Positions 8,546 through 16,477 of a stretch of DNA of 64,000 nucleotides are shown one piece after another. The DNA lies in NCBI RefSeq assembly GCF_030812875.1, contig NZ_JAUSTN010000002.1, positions 186,001 to 250,000 on the forward strand. The letters are read 5' to 3'. The notes beneath the pieces are model-generated. The model searched no databases and was not told the DNA's origin. It worked only from the letters and a program-made list of their open reading frames with translations. Position 1 is the first letter of the stretch, and every line of letters begins with the position of its first letter. A program made the position numbers and the translations under genes. This DNA is from Peptoniphilus_B koenoeneniae. GTDB lineage: Bacteria; Bacillota; Clostridia; Tissierellales; Peptoniphilaceae.

Positions 8546-9796
8546 ATGAAAAAAATGCAAAAGATTTTAATATTTATATTTGTATTTTTGATTGTTTTGG
8601 GAACAGGCAGTGACTCTTACGCATTTTCTGCAAAGTTAGAAAAAAAGGTAAAGCTTAATAAAAGTTCATTTCTCTCAGATATGGCAGTACATAAAGGCAA
8701 GCTATACTATACAGATGTAAAGATATCTAACCAGGAAAAAGACAGTAAGGGAAACCTTTTTGGAGGAAGCTGCGACGTTAAAGTGTATGAAAGGGATTTA
8801 AAGACAGGCAAAACTACTCTAATAAATTCTTATGACTCTTATACTTTAGTAGGAAAAGATATTTCATTTAAAGTATTAAGTGATGGGAACCTCTACATGA
8901 TCTATCATTTAGGCGGAGGTGTTATGGGTCACGATATTGTCTACGGACTAACTGGACCTAATAAGGGCAAAAATATTTTGTCATACAACTATGGAAATGT
9001 TGAATTTGATAAGGACAAAAAATCTATAATCATAACTCCGACAGGACCATGGGACAATGGAAATATTGTAAGAGAGATGAATGGAAAGATATATTCCCAA
9101 ACAGAGGTAGAATCTTACAGTGGAGTATATTTCCTTGAATATCTAAAAGGAAAAGGTAGAGTATTTAGCTATGCTGATAAATATTCAGCCCTTAGAGGAA
9201 ATACTCTCTATCTAAAAAAAGATTCAGGCAAAGAAGATAATTTTAATGGGTATGATCTTATAGCTTTTGATCTTGAAACAGAATCTGAAACCTGGATAGC
9301 TGAGAGGATCCATTCCATGTTTATGGGAAAAGATGAGATCTACTTCTTAAGGGATATTCCAACTAAAAAAGATATTGCAGAGCCTCAAAAGATGCTTTAC
9401 AAATATGATTTAAAGTCAAAAGAAACGACTCTTCTAAGCAAGGGGAATAATCCTTATTATGATGTTCTACCAATTGACGGAAATGTATTTTTCACAGATT
9501 TTAATGAATTTTCTGAAGATTCTAAAAAGCCAAATCTATTTATGGCTAAGGGAGATGGAAGTGGAACGAAGAAACTATACTCAAATGTGGATGAAGTTGT
9601 GTCAGATGGTGAAAGAATAGCTGTGGTCATCAGCAATAAAAAGGGATCAAATATAGATTTTGTAGATGGTCATGGAAAAAAACTTGGTAAAATCAGTGTT
9701 CCACAAACTCACGTAAGTGTGTTTTTGTCAGGGGATGAGTGCATAGTATGGTCTTGGCAAAACCGCTCTGTAAATTATTATAAATTGAATAAATAA
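8546..9796 (+). CDS. Secreted protein with predicted beta-propeller repeats (DUF5050-like)
   Basis: 416 residues with a classical signal peptide: basic MKKMQK, a hydrophobic core to about residue 22, and a probable cleavage near SYAFSA. The mature part contains repeated short blocks of the type LYY/IYFLRD, KMLYKYDLKSKETTLL and NVFFTDFNE, which suggest a propeller built from DUF5050-like repeats. Function and ligand are unknown. The gene has a strong AGGGGAGGG ribosome site and its own terminator. It sits alone between a complete IS30 and an IS-end remnant, so it may have moved with IS elements. Confidence 0.6.
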   Translation: MKKMQKILIFIFVFLIVLGTGSDSYAFSAKLEKKVKLNKSSFLSDMAVHKGKLYYTDVKISNQEKDSKGNLFGGSCDVKVYERDLKTGKTTLINSYDSYTLVGKDISFKVLSDGNLYMIYHLGGGVMGHDIVYGLTGPNKGKNILSYNYGNVEFDKDKKSIIITPTGPWDNGNIVREMNGKIYSQTEVESYSGVYFLEYLKGKGRVFSYADKYSALRGNTLYLKKDSGKEDNFNGYDLIAFDLETESETWIAERIHSMFMGKDEIYFLRDIPTKKDIAEPQKMLYKYDLKSKETTLLSKGNNPYYDVLPIDGNVFFTDFNEFSEDSKKPNLFMAKGDGSGTKKLYSNVDEVVSDGERIAVVISNKKGSNIDFVDGHGKKLGKISVPQTHVSVFLSGDECIVWSWQNRSVNYYKLNK

Positions 9797-9827
9797 AGTT
9801 TTATTTTGAACAGAGAATAAAAATATA

Positions 9828-9853
9828 ATGGCGGCATATGTCGCCATTTTTTA
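9828..9853 (+). terminator. Intrinsic terminator after the secreted-protein gene
   Basis: Near-perfect palindrome ATGGCG-GCATATGT-CGCCAT followed by a T run. Confidence 0.85.
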
Positions 9854-9870
9854 ATGCCTTGAATTTATAA

Positions 9871-9975
9871 TCTAAGTGCAACAAAAATGATTCATAGTTT
9901 TCTGATAAAATAGAATTTGCAAATAAAACTAAAAAATCAGGAGAAACTATGAATCACTTTAAAAATTTTAATCAT
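9871..9975 (+). mobile_element. IS-end remnant (second IS30-like element)
   Basis: The segment begins with an AAGTGCAACA core (9874-9883) like that of the IS30 inverted repeats. It then carries a longer inverted repeat, TGATTCATAGTTTTCTGA (9888-9905) against TCAGGAGAAACTATGAATCA (9937-9956), and an ATG at 9949 opening MNHFKNFNHY. This looks like the first codons of another IS30-type transposase. The frame then runs into the 3' end of the vanW-like gene, so only the 5' tip of an element remains. The boundary is approximate. Confidence 0.45.
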
Positions 9976-11434
9976 TATTTTTCTTTTTCTTTCTTGATGA
10001 CTTTTTATTTTGTTTATTGCTGTCATCAGATTTTATTTTATTTTTCTTTTTTTTATTTTCTCTTTTGCTATCTTCATCATTGTTTGTATTTTTCTTTGAA
10101 GTCTTTTCTCCTTCGCCTATAATGACAACACGATTTTGAGAAATATAGTTTGAATTGGAAATTTTTTCGCTTTTTAAAACTTTGCCGTCTTTTATATAGT
10201 CTTTATAAGTTTCATAGTAATATCCCTTTGAACCTCTTTTTTCAACTTCCACTTCACCTTCAGGAATTTGATCGGAATACTTTGTAATACTTTCCGGTTC
10301 ACTTACAGAAATCCTAACTGGTCTTAAATTAATTTCATAGGGAAGATCTCCCTTATTTCCAAAAACTAAAAATTCAAGTATCCTTCCATCTGTTGATGCA
10401 TCAATGTAAATTGGATGGGAGAGATTATTTTTAAATTTTAAATCTTTAAAGCCAGTTGCTACGGCAGCATCTGTTCCCAGGTCTACATAATTAACAGGTC
10501 TCGAATGATTTGACCTTTCTAAAATTTCTATATCAGCCCTTGCAAGGGCGTTGTATAAAGTTGTTGATACTTGGCAAATCCCTCCGCCCAGTCCTCTGTC
10601 AAATTCTCCGTTGATAATTACTCCTGCATTTTTATAGCCTTTATCTTCAGATATATCTCCAATGATGCCGTTAAAAGATATTTCCTGGCCTGGTTTTATT
10701 AAAAGTCCCTTAAGAGATGAAGATGCTAAAGAAATATTTTCTTTTCTGTTTTTTTCGCTCCTGCTATAATCTGTTGAAAATCTTGACAAAAGTCCATCAA
10801 TTCCAGAAAAATAATCTTTTTTTACTTTAGGATAGATGGGAAGGCTCTTTAAAACCAATTCCTCTTTTTTGTGAACATCATTTTTTAATTTTTCCCTTGC
10901 ATCTTTTGCATCTAAATATCTTCCGTCCTTTTCTCCCTCAAGGGAAAAATTTCCTTCTTTAAATGAAAGACGAGCATCAAGGGCAGGTCTATAAACTTTA
11001 TCAACTAAATAATTTATTGCATTTTCAACTTTTTTATCTTCAAAAGTTTCAGCCATATTTATATTTTTTTGTAAAATTGGAAGGCTTACCACCCTAAAAA
11101 AATTTTCTATACTTGATTTGTTTCTTCCTGTTTCAAAAGCTTCTTTTAAAGCTTTTTCCATATCTCTTTTATAACCTAAATCTTCAAGGGTAACAAAATA
11201 TTTTTCTCCATCAAGATCAAAAGTTATTTTATCGCTTTCAGGTTTTGTGCCCTCAGAAAGTTTTAATTTTGCTTGTTCCAAGTTTAGGTTGGAAAGACTT
11301 ATTCCAGAAACTTTAACCCCAGGATAAATTTTATCCGAATGGGAAATAAAAGCAAAATAAAATAGAGAGATGCCTATAAGAGATAAGATTAAAACAATTA
11401 AAATTTTTACATTTTTAGTCATTTTTTTAATCAT
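9968..11434 (-). CDS. VanW family protein with C-terminal G5-like domain
   Basis: 488 residues with a single N-terminal membrane segment, so it is probably extracytoplasmic and cell wall associated. It has peptidoglycan-binding-4-like modules (about residues 30-200), then the VanW domain with GGGICQVSTTLYNA and the NHSRPVNYV block, a G5-like region, and a lysine/asparagine/serine-rich tail of about 45 residues. The family occurs in vancomycin-resistance clusters and many Firmicutes; its exact role is unknown. ATG at 11434 overlaps the nth stop codon (ATGA) and has GGAG at good spacing. The tail ends inside a likely IS remnant, so its last codons may be acquired. Confidence 0.85.
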   Translation of the reverse strand: MIKKMTKNVKILIVLILSLIGISLFYFAFISHSDKIYPGVKVSGISLSNLNLEQAKLKLSEGTKPESDKITFDLDGEKYFVTLEDLGYKRDMEKALKEAFETGRNKSSIENFFRVVSLPILQKNINMAETFEDKKVENAINYLVDKVYRPALDARLSFKEGNFSLEGEKDGRYLDAKDAREKLKNDVHKKEELVLKSLPIYPKVKKDYFSGIDGLLSRFSTDYSRSEKNRKENISLASSSLKGLLIKPGQEISFNGIIGDISEDKGYKNAGVIINGEFDRGLGGGICQVSTTLYNALARADIEILERSNHSRPVNYVDLGTDAAVATGFKDLKFKNNLSHPIYIDASTDGRILEFLVFGNKGDLPYEINLRPVRISVSEPESITKYSDQIPEGEVEVEKRGSKGYYYETYKDYIKDGKVLKSEKISNSNYISQNRVVIIGEGEKTSKKNTNNDEDSKRENKKKKNKIKSDDSNKQNKKSSRKKKKNND

Positions 11435-12066
11435 TTTCCGCTCCACTTACATAAATTTTTTACAGGACAAATTAAACATTGAGGCCTTCTTGCACTGCAA
11501 CATCTTCTTCCATGAAAAATGAAAAGATGATGAGCTTTTGACCATCTTTCTTTTTTTATTTTTTTCATAAGGGCAAATTCCGTTTTTTCAGGACTGTCCT
11601 CAGCTACAATTCCAATTCTATTTGTAACTCTAAAAACATGAGTGTCAACTGCAATGGCCTCTTGACCAAAACAATTGCTCAATATAACATTTGCCGTTTT
11701 TCTTCCCACGCCAGGAAGTTTTATAAGTTCCTCTAAAGAACTTGGAACTATGCCCCCATAATTATTTAAAATTTCAAAACTTGCCCCATAAATATTTTTC
11801 GCCTTATTTCTATAAAAACCACAGGATTTAATTAAAGGTTCAATTTTTTCCGGTCCAAGTTTTACAAAATCCTCAGGCTTATTATAATTTTTAAACATTT
11901 CGCCCGTAACCTTATTAACTCTTTCATCAGTACATTGAGCAGAAAGAATGGTTGCTACTAAAAGTTCAAAAGGACTTTTATGCTCCAGCTGACAATGGGC
12001 GTCTGGGTAAGTTTTTTCCAAAATATCTAAAATTATATCAACATCTTTTTTGCTTAAAGTTTTCAT
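11431..12066 (-). CDS. nth: Endonuclease III (DNA glycosylase/AP lyase)
   Basis: Base-excision repair enzyme for oxidised pyrimidines. The 211-residue protein has the helix-hairpin-helix LPGVGRKTANVIL with catalytic lysine, the catalytic aspartate in AVDTHVFR, and a C-terminal 4Fe-4S cluster motif C-x6-C-x2-C-x5-C. The start ATG has no Shine-Dalgarno site. TATAAT (12073-12078) ends six bases before the ATG and is preceded by TG (an extended -10), so the transcript is probably leaderless. Confidence 0.95.
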   Translation of the reverse strand: MKTLSKKDVDIILDILEKTYPDAHCQLEHKSPFELLVATILSAQCTDERVNKVTGEMFKNYNKPEDFVKLGPEKIEPLIKSCGFYRNKAKNIYGASFEILNNYGGIVPSSLEELIKLPGVGRKTANVILSNCFGQEAIAVDTHVFRVTNRIGIVAEDSPEKTEFALMKKIKKERWSKAHHLFIFHGRRCCSARRPQCLICPVKNLCKWSGK

Positions 12067-12129
12067 AAAATGATTATATCATAAAAAAATTTTTACCTTA
12101 ATTTGCAATAAAAAAGTTTAAAAAAATAT

Positions 12130-12179
12130 TTGCAATAAAGTTTTAACTGTTATACAATTTAATAAAATATATAACAGTT
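12130..12179 (+). promoter_or_regulatory. Promoter with inverted-repeat operator for the GntR/ABC operon
   Basis: TTGCAA (12130-12135), a 17-bp spacer and TACAAT (12153-12158) form a promoter. A perfect 10-bp inverted repeat, AACTGTTATA (12145-12154) and TATAACAGTT (12170-12179), overlaps the -10 and the start site. This is the expected position of an autorepressor site for the GntR-type regulator encoded immediately downstream. Confidence 0.65.
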
Positions 12180-12194
12180 GTGTTGGAGGTGACT

Positions 12195-12554
12195 ATGGAA
12201 ATATTTTTAAATGATACGAAGGATCCTCTTTATTTAAAAATATTTTTTGCTATTAGGGAAAAAATAATGCTTGGCCAATTAAAAAATAATGAACAACTTC
12301 CCTCCGTAAGAGAACTGTCTACTCAACTTAACGTTTCAGTTCTTACAGTTAAAAAAGCTTATGATGAATTAGAAAAAAACGGACTTGCCTTTACTATAGC
12401 TGGCAAGGGTTCTTTTGTAAAAAATATTGGAATTGATTCCATTAAAGAAAATAAACTTTTGGATATTCAAAAAATTTTAGAAAAAATATTAGAAGATGCA
12501 GAAAGTTTTGGAATTACAAAAGATGATATTGAAAATATAATTAAATATTTGTGA
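12195..12554 (+). CDS. GntR-family transcriptional regulator, YtrA type
   Basis: 119 residues: an N-terminal winged helix (PLYLKIFFAIREKI, LPSVRELSTQLNVSVLTVKKAY, GLAFTIAGKGSFV) with only a short helical tail. This is the pattern of the YtrA subfamily, which controls neighbouring ABC transporters. ATG at 12195 is chosen because GGAGGTGACT stands directly before it; an in-frame GTG at 12180 would put the ribosome site inside the gene. It is first in a three-gene operon and probably binds the inverted repeat just upstream. Confidence 0.9.
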   Translation: MEIFLNDTKDPLYLKIFFAIREKIMLGQLKNNEQLPSVRELSTQLNVSVLTVKKAYDELEKNGLAFTIAGKGSFVKNIGIDSIKENKLLDIQKILEKILEDAESFGITKDDIENIIKYL

Positions 12555-12561
12555 GGTTATT

Positions 12562-13410
12562 ATGTTAATTATTAAAGATGTAAATAAAAAATTAGGTGAC
12601 TTTAATTTAAAAAATATAAATTTGGAACTTAAACAAGGTTTTATTCTGGGACTTATAGGAGTAAACGGAGGGGGAAAAACCAGTTTAATTAAGCTTATTA
12701 TGAATATAATAAGCCCAGACTCAGGAAATATAGAAATTTTCGGAATTGAAAATTTAAGAAAAAATAACAAAGAGATAAAAGATAAAATTGGCTTTGTCTT
12801 AGATGAATTTCCCTTTAAAGAGTATCCCCACTTAACTCTTAGTGATATTTGTGATTTGTTTAAAAAAGTCTATTCCAATTTTAGCGAAAAAGAATTTTTA
12901 AATTTAGTAAAAGAATTGGATTTTCCCCTCTATACAAAAGTTAAAAATATGAGTAAAGGTCAACTTTCAAAAGCTCAAATAGCCCTTGCCCTTTGCCATA
13001 AGGCAGAGCTTATTGTTATGGATGAACCTTCATCAGGTCTTGATCCCTTAGTAAGAAGAAAATTTTTGGCATTAATAAGAAAATATGTAAATGAAAATAA
13101 TGCTTCCGCCATTTTTTCAACTCATATAACTGAAGACCTTGAAGGTTATGCAGATTATATAAGTATAATTGATGACGGAAGAATTATAAAAAATTTGATG
13201 ATAGAAGATTTAAACGACTATAAAGTTGTAAATCTGGAAAAAAATTCTCAAAAAAATATTGAAGATTTTTCTTTAATCGGTAAGGAAGATAAGGATTTTT
13301 ATATTGAAGGCCTTGCTTACAAAATAGAAGCTGATCAAAATGTAAATGTTAGAAATGCAAACTTAGTAGATTTACTTTATTACTATCACAGGAGTAATCA
13401 TGAAAAATAA
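12562..13410 (+). CDS. ABC transporter ATP-binding protein
   Basis: 282 residues with Walker A (GVNGGGKTSL), signature MSKGQ, Walker B (LIVMDEPSSGLDP) and an H-loop in FSTHI. The C-terminal ~70 residues are an accessory region common in exporters of the YtrB/CcmA-like kind. The gene lies seven bases after the regulator and overlaps the permease by 11 bp. The substrate is unknown; YtrA-linked transporters often respond to cell-envelope stress, which is inference here. Confidence 0.9.
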   Translation: MLIIKDVNKKLGDFNLKNINLELKQGFILGLIGVNGGGKTSLIKLIMNIISPDSGNIEIFGIENLRKNNKEIKDKIGFVLDEFPFKEYPHLTLSDICDLFKKVYSNFSEKEFLNLVKELDFPLYTKVKNMSKGQLSKAQIALALCHKAELIVMDEPSSGLDPLVRRKFLALIRKYVNENNASAIFSTHITEDLEGYADYISIIDDGRIIKNLMIEDLNDYKVVNLEKNSQKNIEDFSLIGKEDKDFYIEGLAYKIEADQNVNVRNANLVDLLYYYHRSNHEK

Positions 13411-14500
13411 ATTTAAATTATTTGGAAAAAATATTATATTAATTATTCTTTACTGCAACCTTATGAGCACTGTTTTTATTATTAATAACTTTTCAAAAAA
13501 TTATAGGGTTCTTTTATATGCTATAGCTATATTTTCCTCAATGATGATAATATTTAACAATTTTCATAAGATCTATCCCCTTCTACCTGTAAATATAAAT
13601 TTATTTAATTTTTTGAAGGGTCAAATAGGTTTTTTAAGTATTTTTTATTTTTTATCATTTGGAATGCTACTTTTAAAAGAAAATTCAAAGCTCTATTTTT
13701 TACACAACTACCTGTCAATTATGTTTTTTCTTAATTCTTTTGCAGTATGCAATCAGTCAACATTAAAAGTTCCAAAATTTTTACAGGGAAACAGCTTTCT
13801 TTTATATTTTATTCTTTACGGCCTAATTATTTATTTTTCAAATATACCCCTTCTTTATTTAACTCTAGGTCTTTTGTTTTTAAATGTAATTTTACTCTTA
13901 ATCTCAAATAAGCTTTATTTAAGTAATAGGGATAGCGACTTAGAAAAAAGTCCAGGAAAATATATAATTGTGGATGACAATTTTATCTATCTTAGATCTT
14001 TTTTAGGGATAATTTTATTTATCCTAGCTTTCACTTTAATTTTAAAAAAAGATAATATAATTTTAGCTCCTATTGCAGTCTCTTCAATCCTTTTATCCAT
14101 GCAAATTTATGCTTATTCAATGTATAAAATGCTTCTACCCTTTGATCAAAAGAAAATTGTTTTGAAAAAATTTTTCCTTATTAATTTTTTTGGACCCTTA
14201 ATTTTTTTACTTGCCCTGGGAATAAAAAGCGAAAGTCTTCAACATATAAGTTTTTATTTAATTTTTATTGAAATTTTCTCAAATTTTACATTTTTACTTT
14301 TAAATTTAAATCTTAAAGTTAATCTTGTAACTATTATTTCCTATTTTGTCGCCTTTATTTTCTTTCCCTTAGGAAGAGATTTTATATTTAAACCTGATTT
14401 TATAATAAGTCTTTTTGTTTTAAGCCTTGTCTTTTCCCTTTGGCTTTTTTATAGAAATTTTGAAGACCTTGATTATAGCAGGGAATTTTTGCTTAAATAA
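13400..14500 (+). CDS. ABC transporter membrane subunit
   Basis: 366 residues, almost wholly hydrophobic with about ten predicted membrane helices and few conserved motifs. It overlaps the ATPase gene, so it should be the transmembrane half of the same exporter. I recognise no specific family. Its AAAATTTT-rich codon use matches its neighbours. Confidence 0.75.
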   Translation: MKNKFKLFGKNIILIILYCNLMSTVFIINNFSKNYRVLLYAIAIFSSMMIIFNNFHKIYPLLPVNINLFNFLKGQIGFLSIFYFLSFGMLLLKENSKLYFLHNYLSIMFFLNSFAVCNQSTLKVPKFLQGNSFLLYFILYGLIIYFSNIPLLYLTLGLLFLNVILLLISNKLYLSNRDSDLEKSPGKYIIVDDNFIYLRSFLGIILFILAFTLILKKDNIILAPIAVSSILLSMQIYAYSMYKMLLPFDQKKIVLKKFFLINFFGPLIFLLALGIKSESLQHISFYLIFIEIFSNFTFLLLNLNLKVNLVTIISYFVAFIFFPLGRDFIFKPDFIISLFVLSLVFSLWLFYRNFEDLDYSREFLLK

Positions 14501-14556
14501 AATAAAAGTTTGAATTTGTTTCATTAAAAGAAATTAAATTCAAACTTTTATTTTTT
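14501..14556. terminator. Bidirectional terminator between the ABC operon and tdk
   Basis: Long stem AATAAAAGTTTGAATTT / AAATTCAAACTTTTATT around a loop of roughly 18 bases, with a T run on the plus strand and an AT-rich flank on the minus strand. It separates convergent genes. Confidence 0.8.
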
Positions 14557-15124
14557 ATTTGTTTTTTAATTTGTTGTAACAATTTCTGCAAAGAGGTTCA
14601 TATTCATCTTGAGCACCTATAACAAGTCTTTCTTTCTCTTTTGATTTTCTATGGGATACCCAAGCATCACTTCCACATTTAACACAAACTGCATGATGCT
14701 TATAAACATAGTCGGCCTTGGGCATTAAGTCTTTAACTATTTCAAAAGGCTTGGCTTCAAAATCCATATCCAGGCCTGCAACTACAACAGTTTTTCCACG
14801 ATTTAAAAGTTCCTCAATAACTTCAAGAATTTTTTGACTGGGACCCTCTAAAAATTGAATTTCGTCTATTCCCACAACATCAGCATCATTTTCTTTAAAA
14901 TAATTTATAATATCTTCAATTGAAACTACAATTTCCGCATCCATTGAAGTTTTATCATGGGTTACAATTCTTTTTACATCATACCTCTTGTCCACTGCCG
15001 GCTTAAAGGCAACTGTTCTATATTTTGCAATTTTAAATCTCTTTATTTCTTTTTCAAGACTCGATGTTTTTCCTGAAAACATTGAACCTGTATGTACAAT
15101 TAATTTTCCTTTATATTGATGCAT
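14555..15124 (-). CDS. tdk: Thymidine kinase
   Basis: Type II thymidine kinase of the dTTP salvage pathway, 189 residues. It has the P-loop GSMFSGKTSSLEK, Walker B-like VGIDEIQF, and a structural zinc site formed by CVKC and CRNC near the C-terminus. AAGGAGG precedes the ATG. It stands alone, convergent with the ABC operon and divergent from the aldo/keto reductase. Confidence 0.95.
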   Translation of the reverse strand: MHQYKGKLIVHTGSMFSGKTSSLEKEIKRFKIAKYRTVAFKPAVDKRYDVKRIVTHDKTSMDAEIVVSIEDIINYFKENDADVVGIDEIQFLEGPSQKILEVIEELLNRGKTVVVAGLDMDFEAKPFEIVKDLMPKADYVYKHHAVCVKCGSDAWVSHRKSKEKERLVIGAQDEYEPLCRNCYNKLKNK

Positions 15125-15225
15125 AAAAAACCTCCTTTGTAATTATAACATTTTACTTATAAATTTAAACTAATGGGTATGAATAATAAGAAGTTAAATT
15201 AATATTATTTTTGAAAGGAGAAAAA

Positions 15226-16080
15226 ATGGAATATATAAAAAGTGAATCTGGTCAAGACTTTCCTATGGTAGGTTTTGGAACTTTTAAGATGAAAGATCCT
15301 GAAATTTTAGAAAAAATGATTGATGGAGCTTATAAAATCGGATACAGATTTTTTGATACAGCTTGGGTTTATAAAAATGAAGGAATGATTGGAAATATTT
15401 TGGAAAATTTAAAAATAAGAAAAAATATTGCCCTTGCCACAAAAATTTGGCCCAAAGATTTTAAAAAAGATGATACTAAGATGAGCATTGAAAGATCTCT
15501 TAAAGATTTAAAGACCGATTATTTAGATGTAATGTATTTACATTGGCCTGGAGATTTTTCAGATCAAGCTTGGAAAGTTATGGAAGATTATTATGAACAA
15601 GGAATAATTAAAAATATTTCCGTAAGTAATTTTACGCAAAAACATTTGGAAAAATTATCTTTAAGTGCAAATATAAAACCTATGCTCGATCAAATTGAGC
15701 TTCATCCTTATTTACAATTAAATGAACTTGTTGATTATTTAAAGAAAAATAAAATTATTCCCCTTGCTTGGAGTCCCCTTTCAAGAGGAAATTCATCTTT
15801 ATTAAATGACCAAGTTTTGGAAAAAATCGGAAAAAAATATAATAAAACTTCTGCACAAATAGCCCTTAAATTTAATATTGAACGTGGTGTTATTGTAATC
15901 CCTAAAACAAATCATATTGAACGTGCAAAAGAAAATTTCGATTTATTTGATTTTAGTTTAACCAAAGAAGAAATGGACCAAATTAAAAAAATTGATAAAA
16001 ATGAAAGAAGCGGCGGAGATCCTAATGACGATGAATATTTAAGAAATACTCAGTATTCAGACAGGTGGAAAGAAGTTTAA
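15226..16080 (+). CDS. Aldo/keto reductase
   Basis: 284 residues, NADPH-dependent (alpha/beta)8 barrel. The catalytic tetrad is visible: D in FFDTAW, Y in WVYKNE, K in ALATKIWP and H in MYLHWPGD. The cofactor-binding VIPKTNHIERAKENFD segment is also present. It resembles the bacterial 2,5-diketo-gluconate/methylglyoxal reductase group; the true substrate is unknown. ATG at 15226 is set by AAAGGAG. Confidence 0.92.
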   Translation: MEYIKSESGQDFPMVGFGTFKMKDPEILEKMIDGAYKIGYRFFDTAWVYKNEGMIGNILENLKIRKNIALATKIWPKDFKKDDTKMSIERSLKDLKTDYLDVMYLHWPGDFSDQAWKVMEDYYEQGIIKNISVSNFTQKHLEKLSLSANIKPMLDQIELHPYLQLNELVDYLKKNKIIPLAWSPLSRGNSSLLNDQVLEKIGKKYNKTSAQIALKFNIERGVIVIPKTNHIERAKENFDLFDFSLTKEEMDQIKKIDKNERSGGDPNDDEYLRNTQYSDRWKEV

Positions 16081-16081
16081 A

Positions 16082-16112
16082 AAAAAGAGACCATAAAGGT
16101 CTCTCTTTTTTT
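16082..16112 (+). terminator. Terminator between aldo/keto reductase and mazF
   Basis: Stem AGAGACC-ataaa-GGTCTCT followed by C and T7; it can serve the plus-strand gene and, less well, the convergent mazF. Confidence 0.85.
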
Positions 16113-16127
16113 CCCGTATTTTATGTA

Positions 16128-16469
16128 TTATAGGTTTAGGCTTACTCTAAGTGCCTTATCAATCTTAGTCATTATTTCATCGGGGAATGAGCCGATTTTT
16201 TCTCTAAGTCTTTTTTTATCAATTGTCCTTATTTGTTCCAGTAGGACAACTGAATTTTTAGGTAAGGCAAGTCCCTTTGCCATTACGTTTATATGGGTGG
16301 GAAGTCGTGCTTTATTCAGCCTTGATGTAATTGCCGCAACAATAATTGTCGGAGAATATTTATTTCCCACATCATTTTGTAATACTACTACGGGCCTTAC
16401 GCCCCCTTGCTCTGAACCGATTACCGGTGAAAGGTCTGCGTAAAATAAATCCCCTCTCTTAATTATCAT
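16128..16469 (-). CDS. MazF/PemK (EndoA-type) mRNA interferase
   Basis: 113 residues. The block KRGDLFYADLSPVIGSEQGG, then RPVVVLQND, the R and T of AITSR and the LEQIRTIDKKRL block match the Gram-positive EndoA/MazF ribonuclease toxins. The usual MazE antitoxin gene is not upstream: the preceding gene, nine bases away, is the AcpS-NnrD fusion. The toxin therefore lacks a recognisable cognate antitoxin here, or uses one encoded elsewhere. Confidence 0.92.
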   Translation of the reverse strand: MIIKRGDLFYADLSPVIGSEQGGVRPVVVLQNDVGNKYSPTIIVAAITSRLNKARLPTHINVMAKGLALPKNSVVLLEQIRTIDKKRLREKIGSFPDEIMTKIDKALRVSLNL

Positions 16470-16477
16470 AAAAACAC

